From Sphaerisporangium fuscum (GTDB lineage Bacteria > Actinomycetota > Actinomycetes > Streptosporangiales > Streptosporangiaceae), in NCBI RefSeq assembly GCF_018531465.1, contig NZ_JAHDTF010000034.1:62001-126000 (forward strand): 64,000 nucleotides of DNA, written 5' to 3'. A model generated the notes under the pieces. It ran no database searches. It saw only the letters and a list, made by a program, of their open reading frames with translations, and was not told the DNA's origin. Below, one piece after another: positions 10,652 to 18,685 of the stretch. The translations under genes and the position numbers were made by a program. The number at the start of each line of letters is the position of its first letter. Within the stretch, counting starts at the first letter, position 1.

Positions 10652-11884
10652 ATGGCCGTCCGGCCGAGGACGACGACCGCCGACCCTGCGGCGGAGGCGC
10701 CGGAGATGTCGCGCGGCACCACGCTGCTGTTCGCCGCCGCCTGCGGGACGGCGGTCTCCAACGTCTACTTCGCGCAACCTCTCCTGGCGACCCTGGGAAG
10801 GGACTTCGCGATAGGGGAGGGGGCCGTCGGCGCCGTCGTCACTCTTACGCAGGTCGGTTACGGGCTGGGGCTGTTCCTTCTCGTGCCGCTGGGCGACCTC
10901 CTCGACCGGCGCCGCCTCATCGTGACGCAACTGCTGCTGCTGGCCACGGCGCTGGTCGCGGTGGCCACCGCCGTCACCGCGCCGATCCTGCTGGCCGCCC
11001 TGGCCGCGGTGGGGCTCCTCGCGGTCGTCACCCAGGCACTGGTGGCCTTCGCCGCGTCCCTCGCCCGCCCCGAACGCCGAGGGCGCGTCGTGGGCCAGGT
11101 GACCAGCGGCGTGGTGGTCGGCATCCTGCTCGCTCGAACGGTGTCCGGAACGCTCGCCGACCTCGCCGGCTGGCGGTCGGTCTACCTCACCTCGGCCGTC
11201 CTGACCCTCGTCATCGCCCTGGCCCTCCTGCGCGCGCTGCCGCGGTACGACAGGCCCAGGGACACCATGAGCTACGCGCGGCTGTTGTCCTCGACCCTCG
11301 CCCTGTTCGCCCGGGAACGCCTGTTCCGCGTCCGTGCCCTGCTCGCCCTGCTGGTCTTCGCGGCGTTCAGCACCTTGTGGAGCTGTGTCGCGCTGCCCCT
11401 GAGCGCCCCTCCGCTGTCGCTCTCCGAGACCGCGATCGGGTCCTTCGGGCTCGTGGCCGCGGCCGGCGCCCTGGCCGCCGCCCCCGCCGGGCGCCTGCAC
11501 GACCGCGGCCGCGCCCAGTGGACCACGGGCGTGGCGCTGGCCCTGCTGGTCGTCTCGTGGCTCCCCTTGGCCTTCACCCGGGAGTCGCTGTGGGCCCTGG
11601 TCGCCGGGGCGGTCGTTCTGGACCTCGCCGTGCAGGCCGTCCACGTCACCAGCCAGAGCATGATCTACACCCTGCGCCCGGAGGCGGGCAGCCGGCTGAT
11701 CGGGGGGTACATGATCTTCTACTCCGCCGGCAGCGCGATCGGGGCCCTCGCCTCGACCTCCGTCTACGCGATCGCCGGATGGACGGCCGTGTGCGTCCTG
11801 GGGGCGGCGATCAGCCTGTCCGCGGTCGTCCTGTGGGCCTGCACCGCCCGCGACAGGAAGGGCGGGACGAGAATCTCGAATTGA
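10652..11884 (+). CDS. MFS transporter
   Basis: This 410-residue major facilitator has about 12 hydrophobic helices and the loop 2-3 signature GDLLDRRRLI. It resembles YdhP/AraJ-type exporters often paired with HxlR or TetR regulators. The substrate is unknown. The ATG follows a GGGAGG ribosome site at 10642-10647. Expression is likely repressed by the divergent HxlR protein. Confidence 0.9.
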   Translation: MAVRPRTTTADPAAEAPEMSRGTTLLFAAACGTAVSNVYFAQPLLATLGRDFAIGEGAVGAVVTLTQVGYGLGLFLLVPLGDLLDRRRLIVTQLLLLATALVAVATAVTAPILLAALAAVGLLAVVTQALVAFAASLARPERRGRVVGQVTSGVVVGILLARTVSGTLADLAGWRSVYLTSAVLTLVIALALLRALPRYDRPRDTMSYARLLSSTLALFARERLFRVRALLALLVFAAFSTLWSCVALPLSAPPLSLSETAIGSFGLVAAAGALAAAPAGRLHDRGRAQWTTGVALALLVVSWLPLAFTRESLWALVAGAVVLDLAVQAVHVTSQSMIYTLRPEAGSRLIGGYMIFYSAGSAIGALASTSVYAIAGWTAVCVLGAAISLSAVVLWACTARDRKGGTRISN

Positions 11885-12006
11885 TCGGGGTTACCGTGAC
11901 CGCGTTTCACGGAGTTCGCGGGGAGGACGGCGCCGATAAGCGGCGGCGGCCCGGGACGCCGGGGGTATGCGGGAAATTTACTGCACCCGATAACTCCCTT
12001 AATTCA

Positions 12007-12030
12007 CTGAAATTTCAGGGCTTGTAAGGT
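12007..12030 (+). promoter_or_regulatory. P450 promoter with palindrome
   Basis: A perfect 12-bp palindrome, CTGAAATTTCAG (12007-12018), lies just upstream of a TAAGGT -10 box (12025-12030), in an AT-rich island. A related half-site, GGAAATTTACTG, lies about 35 bp further upstream. This is a likely operator for the P450 gene. Confidence 0.5.
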
Positions 12031-12055
12031 CTGGTGGAAAAGGGAGGAGCGCATC

Positions 12056-13252
12056 ATGACGCATGCCATGTCGAGCCCCGTGGCCCTTCCCCTCGAACGC
12101 CGGAACCCCTTCGACCCGCCCCCGGATCTGCGCGCCTGGCGCGAGGAGGGCCCGATCAGGCCGCTGCTCTACGCCGACGGGCACGTGGGCTGGCTGGTGA
12201 CCGCCTACTCCACCGCCCGCGCCGTGCTCGCCGACCCCCGTTTCAGCAGCGACCCCGACCTGCTGCACCCTCCGGTGGGGCAGCGGATCACCCAGCAGCT
12301 GCTCGCCGAGGTGCCGGGATTCTTCCTGCGTGAGGACCCGCCCGAGCACACCCGCTTCCGCCGCCGGCTGACCGGTCACTTCACCGTCCGCCACATGCAG
12401 CGGCTCGCGCCGAGGATCGCGGAGATCACCGCGGCCCGGCTCGACGCCATGGAGGAGACCGGCGCCCCCTGCGACCTGGTGCAGGAGTTCGCGCTGCCGG
12501 TCCCGTCGCTGGTGATCTGCGAGCTGCTCGGCGTGCCGTACGCCGGGCACGAGCGGTTCCAGCGGCGGTCGGCGGTGATGCTGAACCTCGACTCGACGCC
12601 CGACCAGGTGCGGGAGGCGATGTACGACCTGCTGGACTTCATGCGTGAGCTCGTGGACCACAAGCGCGCCGAGCCGGGCGACGACCTGGTCAGCCAGCTC
12701 GTGGCGGGACGGCAGCTGACCAAGGACGAGATAACGGGTGTGTCGATGCTCCTGCTCGTCGCGGGCCACGAGACGACGGCCAACATGCTGGCCCTCGGCA
12801 CCTTCACACTGCTGCGGAACCCGGCGCAGCTCGCCGCGCTGCGCGAGGATCCTCTCCTGGTGGGAGCCGCGGTGGAGGAACTGCTGCGTTACCTGACCAT
12901 CGTCCACCTCGGCCCGGTGCGCGCCGCCCGGGAGGACGTCGAGATCGAGGGGCACATGGTCAGGGCGGGAGAGTCGGTGACGCTGTCCCTGGCCGCCGCC
13001 AACCGCGATCCGGCCCAGTTCGAGGATCCCGACACCCTCGACATCACGCGGCGGCCGGTCAACCATCTCGCCTTCGGCCACGGCATCCACCAGTGCCTCG
13101 GGCAGCAGCTGGCGCGCATGGAGATGTGCGTCGCCTATCCCGCGCTGCTGCGGCGCTTCCCGGACCTGCGCCTGGCGATCCCGGCCGAGGACGTCGCCAC
13201 CCGGACGCACATGGCGATCTACGGGGTGCACCGTCTCCCGGTCGCCTGGTAG
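12056..13252 (+). CDS. Cytochrome P450 (CYP105/107-like class I)
   Basis: This 398-residue soluble P450 has the I-helix AGHETT (about residues 235-240), the K-helix EELLR and the heme loop AFGHGIHQCLGQ with the axial cysteine at about residue 347. Such bacterial monooxygenases take electrons from a ferredoxin. No ferredoxin or reductase gene is adjacent, so partners must be elsewhere. No PKS, NRPS or terpene gene is nearby, so a catabolic or detoxification role is as likely as biosynthesis. A GGGAGGAG ribosome site precedes the ATG. An HxlR regulator follows 35 bp downstream. Confidence 0.95.
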   Translation: MTHAMSSPVALPLERRNPFDPPPDLRAWREEGPIRPLLYADGHVGWLVTAYSTARAVLADPRFSSDPDLLHPPVGQRITQQLLAEVPGFFLREDPPEHTRFRRRLTGHFTVRHMQRLAPRIAEITAARLDAMEETGAPCDLVQEFALPVPSLVICELLGVPYAGHERFQRRSAVMLNLDSTPDQVREAMYDLLDFMRELVDHKRAEPGDDLVSQLVAGRQLTKDEITGVSMLLLVAGHETTANMLALGTFTLLRNPAQLAALREDPLLVGAAVEELLRYLTIVHLGPVRAAREDVEIEGHMVRAGESVTLSLAAANRDPAQFEDPDTLDITRRPVNHLAFGHGIHQCLGQQLARMEMCVAYPALLRRFPDLRLAIPAEDVATRTHMAIYGVHRLPVAW

Positions 13253-13274
13253 CCCACGGAGGCGGGCTCGGGGC

Positions 13275-13280
13275 TAGATT
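13275..13280 (+). promoter_or_regulatory. Leaderless -10 box TAGATT
   Basis: TAGATT is 7 nt before the ATG at 13288, with no ribosome site, so a leaderless transcript is expected. Confidence 0.55.
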
Positions 13281-13287
13281 CGACATC

Positions 13288-13659
13288 ATGCAGCCGCTAG
13301 ATCCGGACATGTTCGATCCCGCGTGCCCTTCCAGCGTGTCGCCGATCCGCATCGGCGACAAGTGGGGCGGCATGGTCATCCTCTGCCTGACGCAGGGGCC
13401 GCGCCGGTTCTCCGAGCTCCGCGTCCCGTTGCGCCGTGTCACGCCGAAGGTGCTGGCCGAGACGCTGCGCGCGCTCGAACGCGACGGGTTCGTCACCCGG
13501 ACCGCCTACGCCGAGATCCCGCCCAGGGTGGAGTACGAGCTGACGCCGCTCGGCCGCACCCTGCTGGAGCCCATCGCGGCCTGCCGGGAGTGGGCGAGCA
13601 GGAACCTGCCCGCCCTGCTCCAGGCCCGCGAGGCCTACGAGAGCCGCGCCTCGGCGTGA
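13288..13659 (+). CDS. HxlR-family transcriptional regulator
   Basis: A 123-residue HxlR winged-helix protein with an N-terminal CPSS cysteine, IRIGDKWGGMVILCL, RRFSELRVPLRRVTPKVLAETLRALE and a C-terminal YELTPLGRTLLEPI. The start is fixed by the TAGATT box 7 nt upstream. It follows the P450 gene, which it may regulate; family members often sense electrophiles through the cysteine. Confidence 0.88.
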   Translation: MQPLDPDMFDPACPSSVSPIRIGDKWGGMVILCLTQGPRRFSELRVPLRRVTPKVLAETLRALERDGFVTRTAYAEIPPRVEYELTPLGRTLLEPIAACREWASRNLPALLQAREAYESRASA

Positions 13660-13699
13660 CCCGCGAGGCCGTGACCGCGCTCCGGTGTGGGCGGTCCGG

Positions 13700-13831
13700 T
13701 CAGTGGACGGCGTTCCACACCGCGAGCGCGGTCCGCCACACCAGCAGGGTCATCTCGGCTCCCAGCCGCAGCCATTCCCGCCGTTCGCGGTCCCCGCACC
13801 GGCGGCCGTGCCTCTTTCGCCTGTCGGACAT
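13700..13831 (-). CDS. Small basic hypothetical protein (43 aa)
   Basis: An Arg-rich N-terminus (MSDRRKRHGRRCGDRERREW) is followed by a hydrophobic helix containing MTLLVWRTALAVWNAV. A GAAGGGGG ribosome site lies upstream. It could be a tail-anchored membrane peptide. I do not recognise it, and it may be spurious. Confidence 0.35.
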   Translation of the reverse strand: MSDRRKRHGRRCGDRERREWLRLGAEMTLLVWRTALAVWNAVH

Positions 13832-14306
13832 CGTGCCCCCTTCCCGCCTGTCTGCCGAGGCGGAACGTCGAAAGCGGGCGCCGCCTCATTGCCGTGTTCG
13901 TCGAAGCCTGCGCGGGATGGAGGAACTCGCGGCGGGCGACCGGGGGGCGGGTCGTGAGCCGTTTCGCACTGCGACCATGCCGGCGCGTCGGTGAACGTGA
14001 ATTGCCGTGGTGTTCCGGCGCGTAGGGTGCGGGTCCCTCCGGCCGGCGGAGGGGAAATCGCCTCATCCGCGCACGACTATCAGTGGCATGATCGTACCCA
14101 GCGGTAATAAGGATGTAACCCGCAGGAATCCAGGTTGGTGATACATCCCGATATGTCGGCTCGATAAGTCCTGATTTGGGAAGCTCCCGGCCCAGAGGAA
14201 GGCGATCGGGAACCAGCGGCACCGGAGCCGCGCGGGAACGGCCGCCCCCGAGCCGCTCCAATAACCCGTTGCGGCCGGTGGACGCCCGCCCTCTAGCGTG
14301 CCGTGC
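13832..14306. other. Intergenic region upstream of the TSUP gene
   Basis: No convincing gene is present. The stretch from 14080 to 14180 is AT-rich for this genome and holds an imperfect palindrome, CCGATATGTCGG (14148-14159), which may be regulatory. TAGCGT at 14294-14299, 7 nt before the ATG at 14307, is a leaderless -10 box. Confidence 0.5.
14294..14299 (+). promoter_or_regulatory. Leaderless -10 box TAGCGT
   Basis: TAGCGT lies exactly 7 nt before the ATG of the TSUP gene. An upstream in-frame GTG at 14298 overlaps this box and is therefore unlikely to be the start. Confidence 0.6.
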
Positions 14307-15032
14307 ATGACACATGAGCTTTTTCTCCTCTTTCTGGGTGGTTTGGCGGTATTTGTCGGCGCGGTCGTCCAGGGCGGGGTGGGGTTCGGGCTGGGACTGG
14401 TGGCCGCGCCGCTGATCACGGTGCTCGACCCCACGGTGATGCCGGGCGCCGTCCAGATCGTCAACGTCACGCTGCCGCTGCTCACCCTCGCGAAGGAGTG
14501 GCGGGGGGTCGACTGGCGCGGCCTCGGCTTCGCCCTGCTCGGCCGGCTCCCGGGGAGCGCGGTGGGGGCGTTCGTCGTCGTCTACGTCAGCACCCGGACC
14601 CTCGGGGTCTTCGTCGGCCTGATGGTGCTGGTGGCGGTGACGGTCACCGCGGCGGCGGTGGCGATCCCGAGGAACGGCGCGACCCTGACCGCCGCAGGGT
14701 TCCTGTCGGGCGTCACCGGCACGGCGACCGGGATCGGCGGCCCGCCCATGGCGATCGTGTACCAGCACGCCAAGGGCCCGCAGATCCGCGCGACCCTGGC
14801 CATGTACTTCTTCCTCGCCGCCGCCCAGTCGATCGCCATCCTCGCCGCCGTCGGCAAGCTGCCCGGCCGGTCGGTCGTGGCGGGCGCGGTGCTCATCCCG
14901 TTCATGGTCGCGGGCTTCGCCGCGTCGGGGCCGCTGCGGCGCTTCCTGGACGGCGGGCGGGTGCGCGCCGGCGTGCTCGTGGTCGCCTCCGCCTCCGCCT
15001 TCGTCCTGATCGCCCAGAGCCTCGCGGGTTAA
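14307..15032 (+). CDS. TSUP/TauE-SafE family permease
   Basis: A 241-residue integral membrane protein with 7-8 helices and the family glycine-rich motifs VQGGVGFGLGL and SGVTGTATGIGGPP. TSUP proteins export or import sulfite, sulfoacetate or other small organic anions; the substrate cannot be read from sequence. The start is set by a leaderless promoter. It is a single gene between the HxlR regulator and the xylose-type importer. Confidence 0.88.
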   Translation: MTHELFLLFLGGLAVFVGAVVQGGVGFGLGLVAAPLITVLDPTVMPGAVQIVNVTLPLLTLAKEWRGVDWRGLGFALLGRLPGSAVGAFVVVYVSTRTLGVFVGLMVLVAVTVTAAAVAIPRNGATLTAAGFLSGVTGTATGIGGPPMAIVYQHAKGPQIRATLAMYFFLAAAQSIAILAAVGKLPGRSVVAGAVLIPFMVAGFAASGPLRRFLDGGRVRAGVLVVASASAFVLIAQSLAG

Positions 15033-15262
15033 TCTTGCGTTTCCTGATTGTTACCGGCGACAACAAACTTTGCCCTCCGGGGGTCTGGCGTCCCGGCGCG
15101 GGACGGAATACGTTGCCGCAAACAACATTCAAGAGGGCGGCCGGGCCCGCGACCCGGCGAAGGTCGTCCTCTCCCCGGTCAGAGCTCGGCCGGGCACCTC
15201 CCACCAGACCCCCACGGCCACGACTTCCGTGGCCATCTCTGCAGAAAGGACCCGGTGCACTC

Positions 15263-16384
15263 ATGCGCAAGGGGATCCTCGGCCTGACCGCCGCCGCCGC
15301 GGCGCTCTCTCTCGGTCTCACCGCCTGCGGGGGCGACGGCGGTGGCACCAGCACGGCCCAGAACTCCGGTGGCGCCTCCGCGTCGTCGGCCGCCAAGCCC
15401 GGCAAGATCGGCGTCATCCTGCCCGACAGCAAGTCGTCGCCCCGCTGGGAGACCGCCGACCACAAGTACCTCGAAGAGGCGTTCAAGGCCGCCGGTGTGG
15501 CCTACGACATCCAGAACGCGCAGAACGACAAGTCGGCGTTCCAGACCATCGCGGACCAGATGATCACCAACGGCGCGACGGTACTGATGATCGTCAACCT
15601 GGACAGCGGCACCGGCAAGGCGGTCATCGACAAGGCCAAGGGGCAGGGCGTCCCGGTCATCGACTACGACCGGCTGACCCTCGGCGGCGGCGCCTCGTAC
15701 TACGTCAGCTTCGACAACGTGAAGGTCGGCCAGCTGCAGGGCGAGGGCCTGGTGAAGTGCCTGGCCGACAAGAAGGTCGAGAAGCCGATCATCGCCGAGC
15801 TGAACGGCTCGCCCACCGACAACAACGCGACGCAGTTCAAGCAGGGCTACGACGGCGTGCTGAAGCCGAAGTTCGACTCCGGTGAGTACACCAAGGGCCC
15901 GGACCAGTCGGTGCCCGAGTGGGACCCGGTCAAGGCCGGCACGATCTTCGAGCAGATGCTGACCTCCCAGCCCAAGATCGCCGGTGTGCTCGCGGCCAAC
16001 GACAACCTCGGCAACGCCGCCATCACCGTGCTGAAGAAGCAGAAGCTCAACGGCAAGGTGCCGGTGACCGGCCAGGACGCCGGCGTCCAGGGCCTGCAGA
16101 ACATCCTCGCCGGCGACCAGTGCATGACGGTCTACAAGGCGGTCAAGAAGGAGGCGGACGCGGCGTCCCAGCTGGCCGTCGCCCTCGCCAAGGGCGAGAA
16201 GCCCTCGGTCGGCGGCACGACCAAGGACACCCAGACCGGCCAGGACGTCCCCGCGGTCCTGCTGGACCCGCTGTCGGTCACCTTCGACAACGTCAAGGAC
16301 GTCGTCGCCGACGGGTTCGTCACCAAGGACGAACTGTGCAAGGGCGAGTACGCCGACAAGTGCACCAAGGCCGGAATCCAGTAG
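15263..16384 (+). CDS. Xylose-type ABC transporter substrate-binding lipoprotein
   Basis: A 373-residue periplasmic-binding-protein fold of the XylF/ChvE group in the CUT2 family. The signal peptide ends in lipobox LTAC (Cys about 26) followed by a Gly/Ser linker, so it is a membrane-tethered lipoprotein. Family features include the IGVILPDSKSSPRWE start and two conserved cysteine-bearing segments near the C-terminus. D-xylose is the best guess, by similarity and by the downstream ROK regulator. An AGAAAGGA ribosome site precedes the ATG. An intergenic hairpin separates it from the ATPase gene. A TTGT-N8-ACAA inverted repeat at 15048-15063 is a possible operator. Confidence 0.88.
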   Translation: MRKGILGLTAAAAALSLGLTACGGDGGGTSTAQNSGGASASSAAKPGKIGVILPDSKSSPRWETADHKYLEEAFKAAGVAYDIQNAQNDKSAFQTIADQMITNGATVLMIVNLDSGTGKAVIDKAKGQGVPVIDYDRLTLGGGASYYVSFDNVKVGQLQGEGLVKCLADKKVEKPIIAELNGSPTDNNATQFKQGYDGVLKPKFDSGEYTKGPDQSVPEWDPVKAGTIFEQMLTSQPKIAGVLAANDNLGNAAITVLKKQKLNGKVPVTGQDAGVQGLQNILAGDQCMTVYKAVKKEADAASQLAVALAKGEKPSVGGTTKDTQTGQDVPAVLLDPLSVTFDNVKDVVADGFVTKDELCKGEYADKCTKAGIQ

Positions 16385-16411
16385 CCGAGGTCCCAAGCGG
16401 CACGCGCCTGA

Positions 16412-16439
16412 GGGGAGGCCTCCGGAAGGGGGCCTCCCC
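16412..16439 (+). terminator. Intercistronic hairpin after the binding-protein gene
   Basis: A perfect 9-bp stem, GGGGAGGCC / GGCCTCCCC, with a 10-nt loop lies 28 nt after the binding-protein stop and 43 nt before the ATPase start. It probably lowers expression of the membrane genes relative to the binding protein, or stabilises the upstream mRNA. Confidence 0.65.
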
Positions 16440-16481
16440 CTCGGGACGTGCGTGGCGTACCTTCAGTCTCTGAGGAGCAAC

Positions 16482-17258
16482 GTGTCACCCCATCCCGTCC
16501 TGGAGATCCGCGGGCTCGACAAGAGCTTCGGTCCCGTGCAGGTCCTGCACGACGTCGCCTTCTCGGCCTACGCCGGTGAGGTCACCGCGCTGGTCGGCGA
16601 CAACGGCGCGGGCAAGTCCACCATGGTCAAGTGCATCGGCGGCACCTACACGGCCGACGCCGGGGAGTTCCTGTTCGACGGCGCGCCCGTCCAGATCACC
16701 AGCCCCCGCGACGCCGCCGAGCTGGGCATCGAGATCGTCTACCAGGACCTCGCCCTCTGCGACAACCTCGACATCGTCCAGAACATGTTCCTCGGCCGCG
16801 AGAAGCGCAGTGGCCTGGTGCTGGACGAGGCGACCATGGAGGAGATGGCGGCGAAGACGCTGGAGAGCCTGTCGATCCGCACCGTCAGATCGATCCGCCA
16901 GCTCGTCTCCAGCCTCTCCGGCGGCCAGCGCCAGACGGTCGCCATCGCCAAGGCCGTGCTGTGGAACAGCAAGGTCGTCATCCTGGACGAGCCCACCGCC
17001 GCGCTCGGCGTCGCCCAGACCGCCCAGGTGCTGGAGCTGGTGCGCCGCCTGGCCGACAACGGGCTCGCCGTCATCCTCATCTCCCACAACATGAACGACG
17101 TCTTCGCCGTCTCCGACCGGGTCGCGGCGCTCTACCTCGGCCGCATGGCCGCGCAGGTGAGGACGGCCGACGTCACCCATTCGCAGGTCGTCGAACTGAT
17201 CACCTCAGGGCGCAGCGGCGAGCTCGGCCTGCAGAACGTCAACGGAGTGACCGCATGA
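16482..17258 (+). CDS. Sugar ABC transporter ATP-binding protein, single-domain XylG-like
   Basis: A 258-residue ATPase with Walker A GDNGAGKST, signature LSGGQRQ, Walker B VVILDEPTAALG and switch His in ISHNM. Most CUT2 ATPases are fused double domains of about 500 residues; this one has a single domain and presumably works as a homodimer, as in several actinobacterial xylose systems. The GTG start is chosen because GAGGAG lies 4 nt upstream; a start at 16452 has no ribosome site. The permease start overlaps its stop (ATGA). Confidence 0.92.
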   Translation: MSPHPVLEIRGLDKSFGPVQVLHDVAFSAYAGEVTALVGDNGAGKSTMVKCIGGTYTADAGEFLFDGAPVQITSPRDAAELGIEIVYQDLALCDNLDIVQNMFLGREKRSGLVLDEATMEEMAAKTLESLSIRTVRSIRQLVSSLSGGQRQTVAIAKAVLWNSKVVILDEPTAALGVAQTAQVLELVRRLADNGLAVILISHNMNDVFAVSDRVAALYLGRMAAQVRTADVTHSQVVELITSGRSGELGLQNVNGVTA

Positions 17259-18508
17259 GCACGACGACGCTCCCCGGCGAGAAGACCGCCGCGCCGCCCA
17301 GAAGCCTCGGCGGCAACTTCCGTGATTACCTCGGACGCGTCAGGGGCGGCGACATCGGCGCCCTTCCGGCCATCCTCGGGCTGCTCGTGCTGTGCACGGC
17401 GTTCGCCGTCCCGCGGCCGGTGTTCCTCTCGGCGACCAACTTCGCCAACCTGTTCACCCAGGGCGCCGCGATCAGCCTGATCGCCATGGGCCTGGTCTTC
17501 GTCCTGCTGCTCGGCGAGATCGACCTGTCCGCCGGCTACACCAGCGGCGTCTGCGCGGCCGTCCTCGCGGTCACGATGACCCAGCACGGGTTCCCCTGGT
17601 ACGTGGGCGTCGGCGCGGCGATCCTCACCGGCATGGTGATCGGGCTCGTGCTCGGCACGCTGGTCGCCAAGCTCGGCATCCCGTCGTTCGTGGTCACCCT
17701 GGCCGCCTTCCTGGGGTTCCAGGGCCTGCTGCTCGTCCTGGTGAACGAGGGCAACAACATCGCGATCCGCGACCCGGTGATCATCGCGATCGAGAACAAG
17801 TACCTCCCGCCGGCTCTGGGCTGGATCCTGTACGTCGTGTGCGTCCTGGCGTACGCCGCTCTCCAGGTCGTGCGGGCGCGCCGGCGCGCGGGACGCGGCC
17901 TCGCGGCCGACCCCGCCGGGCTCATCGCCGTCCGGGTGGGCTCCCTCGCGGTCCTCGGCGGGCTCGCGGTCTACGTCCTGAACCTGGAGCGCAGCCGCAA
18001 CGCCCTGCTCGTGTCGCTCAAGGGCGTGCCGATCGTCGTCCCGATCGTCCTGACGCTGCTGATCCTCGGGACCTTCGTGCTGCGCCGCACCTCCTTCGGC
18101 CGGCACATCTACGCCGTCGGCGGCAACGCCGAGGCGGCGCGCCGCGCGGGCATCAACGTCGACTTCATCCGGGTGAGCGCCTTCGTCATCTGCTCCGGCA
18201 TGGCCTCGATCGGCGGCATCGTCCTGGCCTCCCAGGCCAGTTCGGTGGACCCCAGCACCGGTGGCAGCGACGTGCTGCTGTTCGCGGTGGGCGCCGCGGT
18301 CATCGGCGGCACGAGCCTGTTCGGTGGCAAGGGGCGGGTGCTGGACGCGGTGCTCGGCGGAGCGGTGGTCGCGGTGATCAACAACGGCATGGGCCTGATG
18401 GGCTACAGCGCGAGCGTGAAGTACATCGTCACCGGCTGTGTGCTGCTGCTGGCCGCCGGGGTCGACGCGCTCTCCCGCAAGCGGGCCGCCGCCTCTGGTC
18501 TAAGGTGA
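17255..18508 (+). CDS. Sugar ABC transporter permease, XylH-like
   Basis: A 417-residue membrane protein of the BPD_transp_2 (RbsC/XylH) family, with about 10-12 helices and the family segments GEIDLSAGY and AVGGNAEAARRAGI. The length and a longer central loop (RARRRAGRG) fit XylH. It is translationally coupled to the ATPase, and together with the lipoprotein forms one importer. Confidence 0.92.
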   Translation: MSTTTLPGEKTAAPPRSLGGNFRDYLGRVRGGDIGALPAILGLLVLCTAFAVPRPVFLSATNFANLFTQGAAISLIAMGLVFVLLLGEIDLSAGYTSGVCAAVLAVTMTQHGFPWYVGVGAAILTGMVIGLVLGTLVAKLGIPSFVVTLAAFLGFQGLLLVLVNEGNNIAIRDPVIIAIENKYLPPALGWILYVVCVLAYAALQVVRARRRAGRGLAADPAGLIAVRVGSLAVLGGLAVYVLNLERSRNALLVSLKGVPIVVPIVLTLLILGTFVLRRTSFGRHIYAVGGNAEAARRAGINVDFIRVSAFVICSGMASIGGIVLASQASSVDPSTGGSDVLLFAVGAAVIGGTSLFGGKGRVLDAVLGGAVVAVINNGMGLMGYSASVKYIVTGCVLLLAAGVDALSRKRAAASGLR

Positions 18509-18576
18509 TCTGCGGCCGGGGCAGGGGGACCACCCCCGTCCCGGAGCCGCTGATTTGCCAAAGGAACGTCCAAGAT

Positions 18577-18588
18577 GTTCACATGAAC
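18577..18588. promoter_or_regulatory. Inverted repeat upstream of the ROK regulator
   Basis: GTTCA-CA-TGAAC lies in an AT-richer patch about 100 bp upstream of the ROK gene, downstream of the permease. It is a candidate operator for autoregulation. The weak point is its short 5-bp arms. Confidence 0.35.
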
Positions 18589-18685
18589 GCCGACGGTGTT
18601 CCCAGCCGGCGCGCGCCGGGGCGGTTCCCGTCCCGGGCGGCGTACGCCACCCTCCTGGTCGCCACGAAGAACCCTAAGGACAGCG

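Noticed and set aside
11894-11912. CCGTGA/TCACGG hairpin after the MFS gene
   Set aside because: Only 6 bp with a 7-nt loop, too weak to call a terminator with confidence.
14050-14306. Possible riboswitch before the TSUP gene
   Set aside because: The gene has a clear leaderless promoter, so no 5' leader would exist to hold a riboswitch.
12056-15032. Secondary-metabolite cluster around the P450
   Set aside because: No PKS, NRPS, terpene synthase or RiPP maturation gene is within reach; the neighbours are regulators and transporters.
16631-17254. Plus-strand frame overlapping the sugar ATPase and running into the permease
   Set aside because: It is a shifted frame of the ATPase. The permease begins at the ATGA overlap at 17255.
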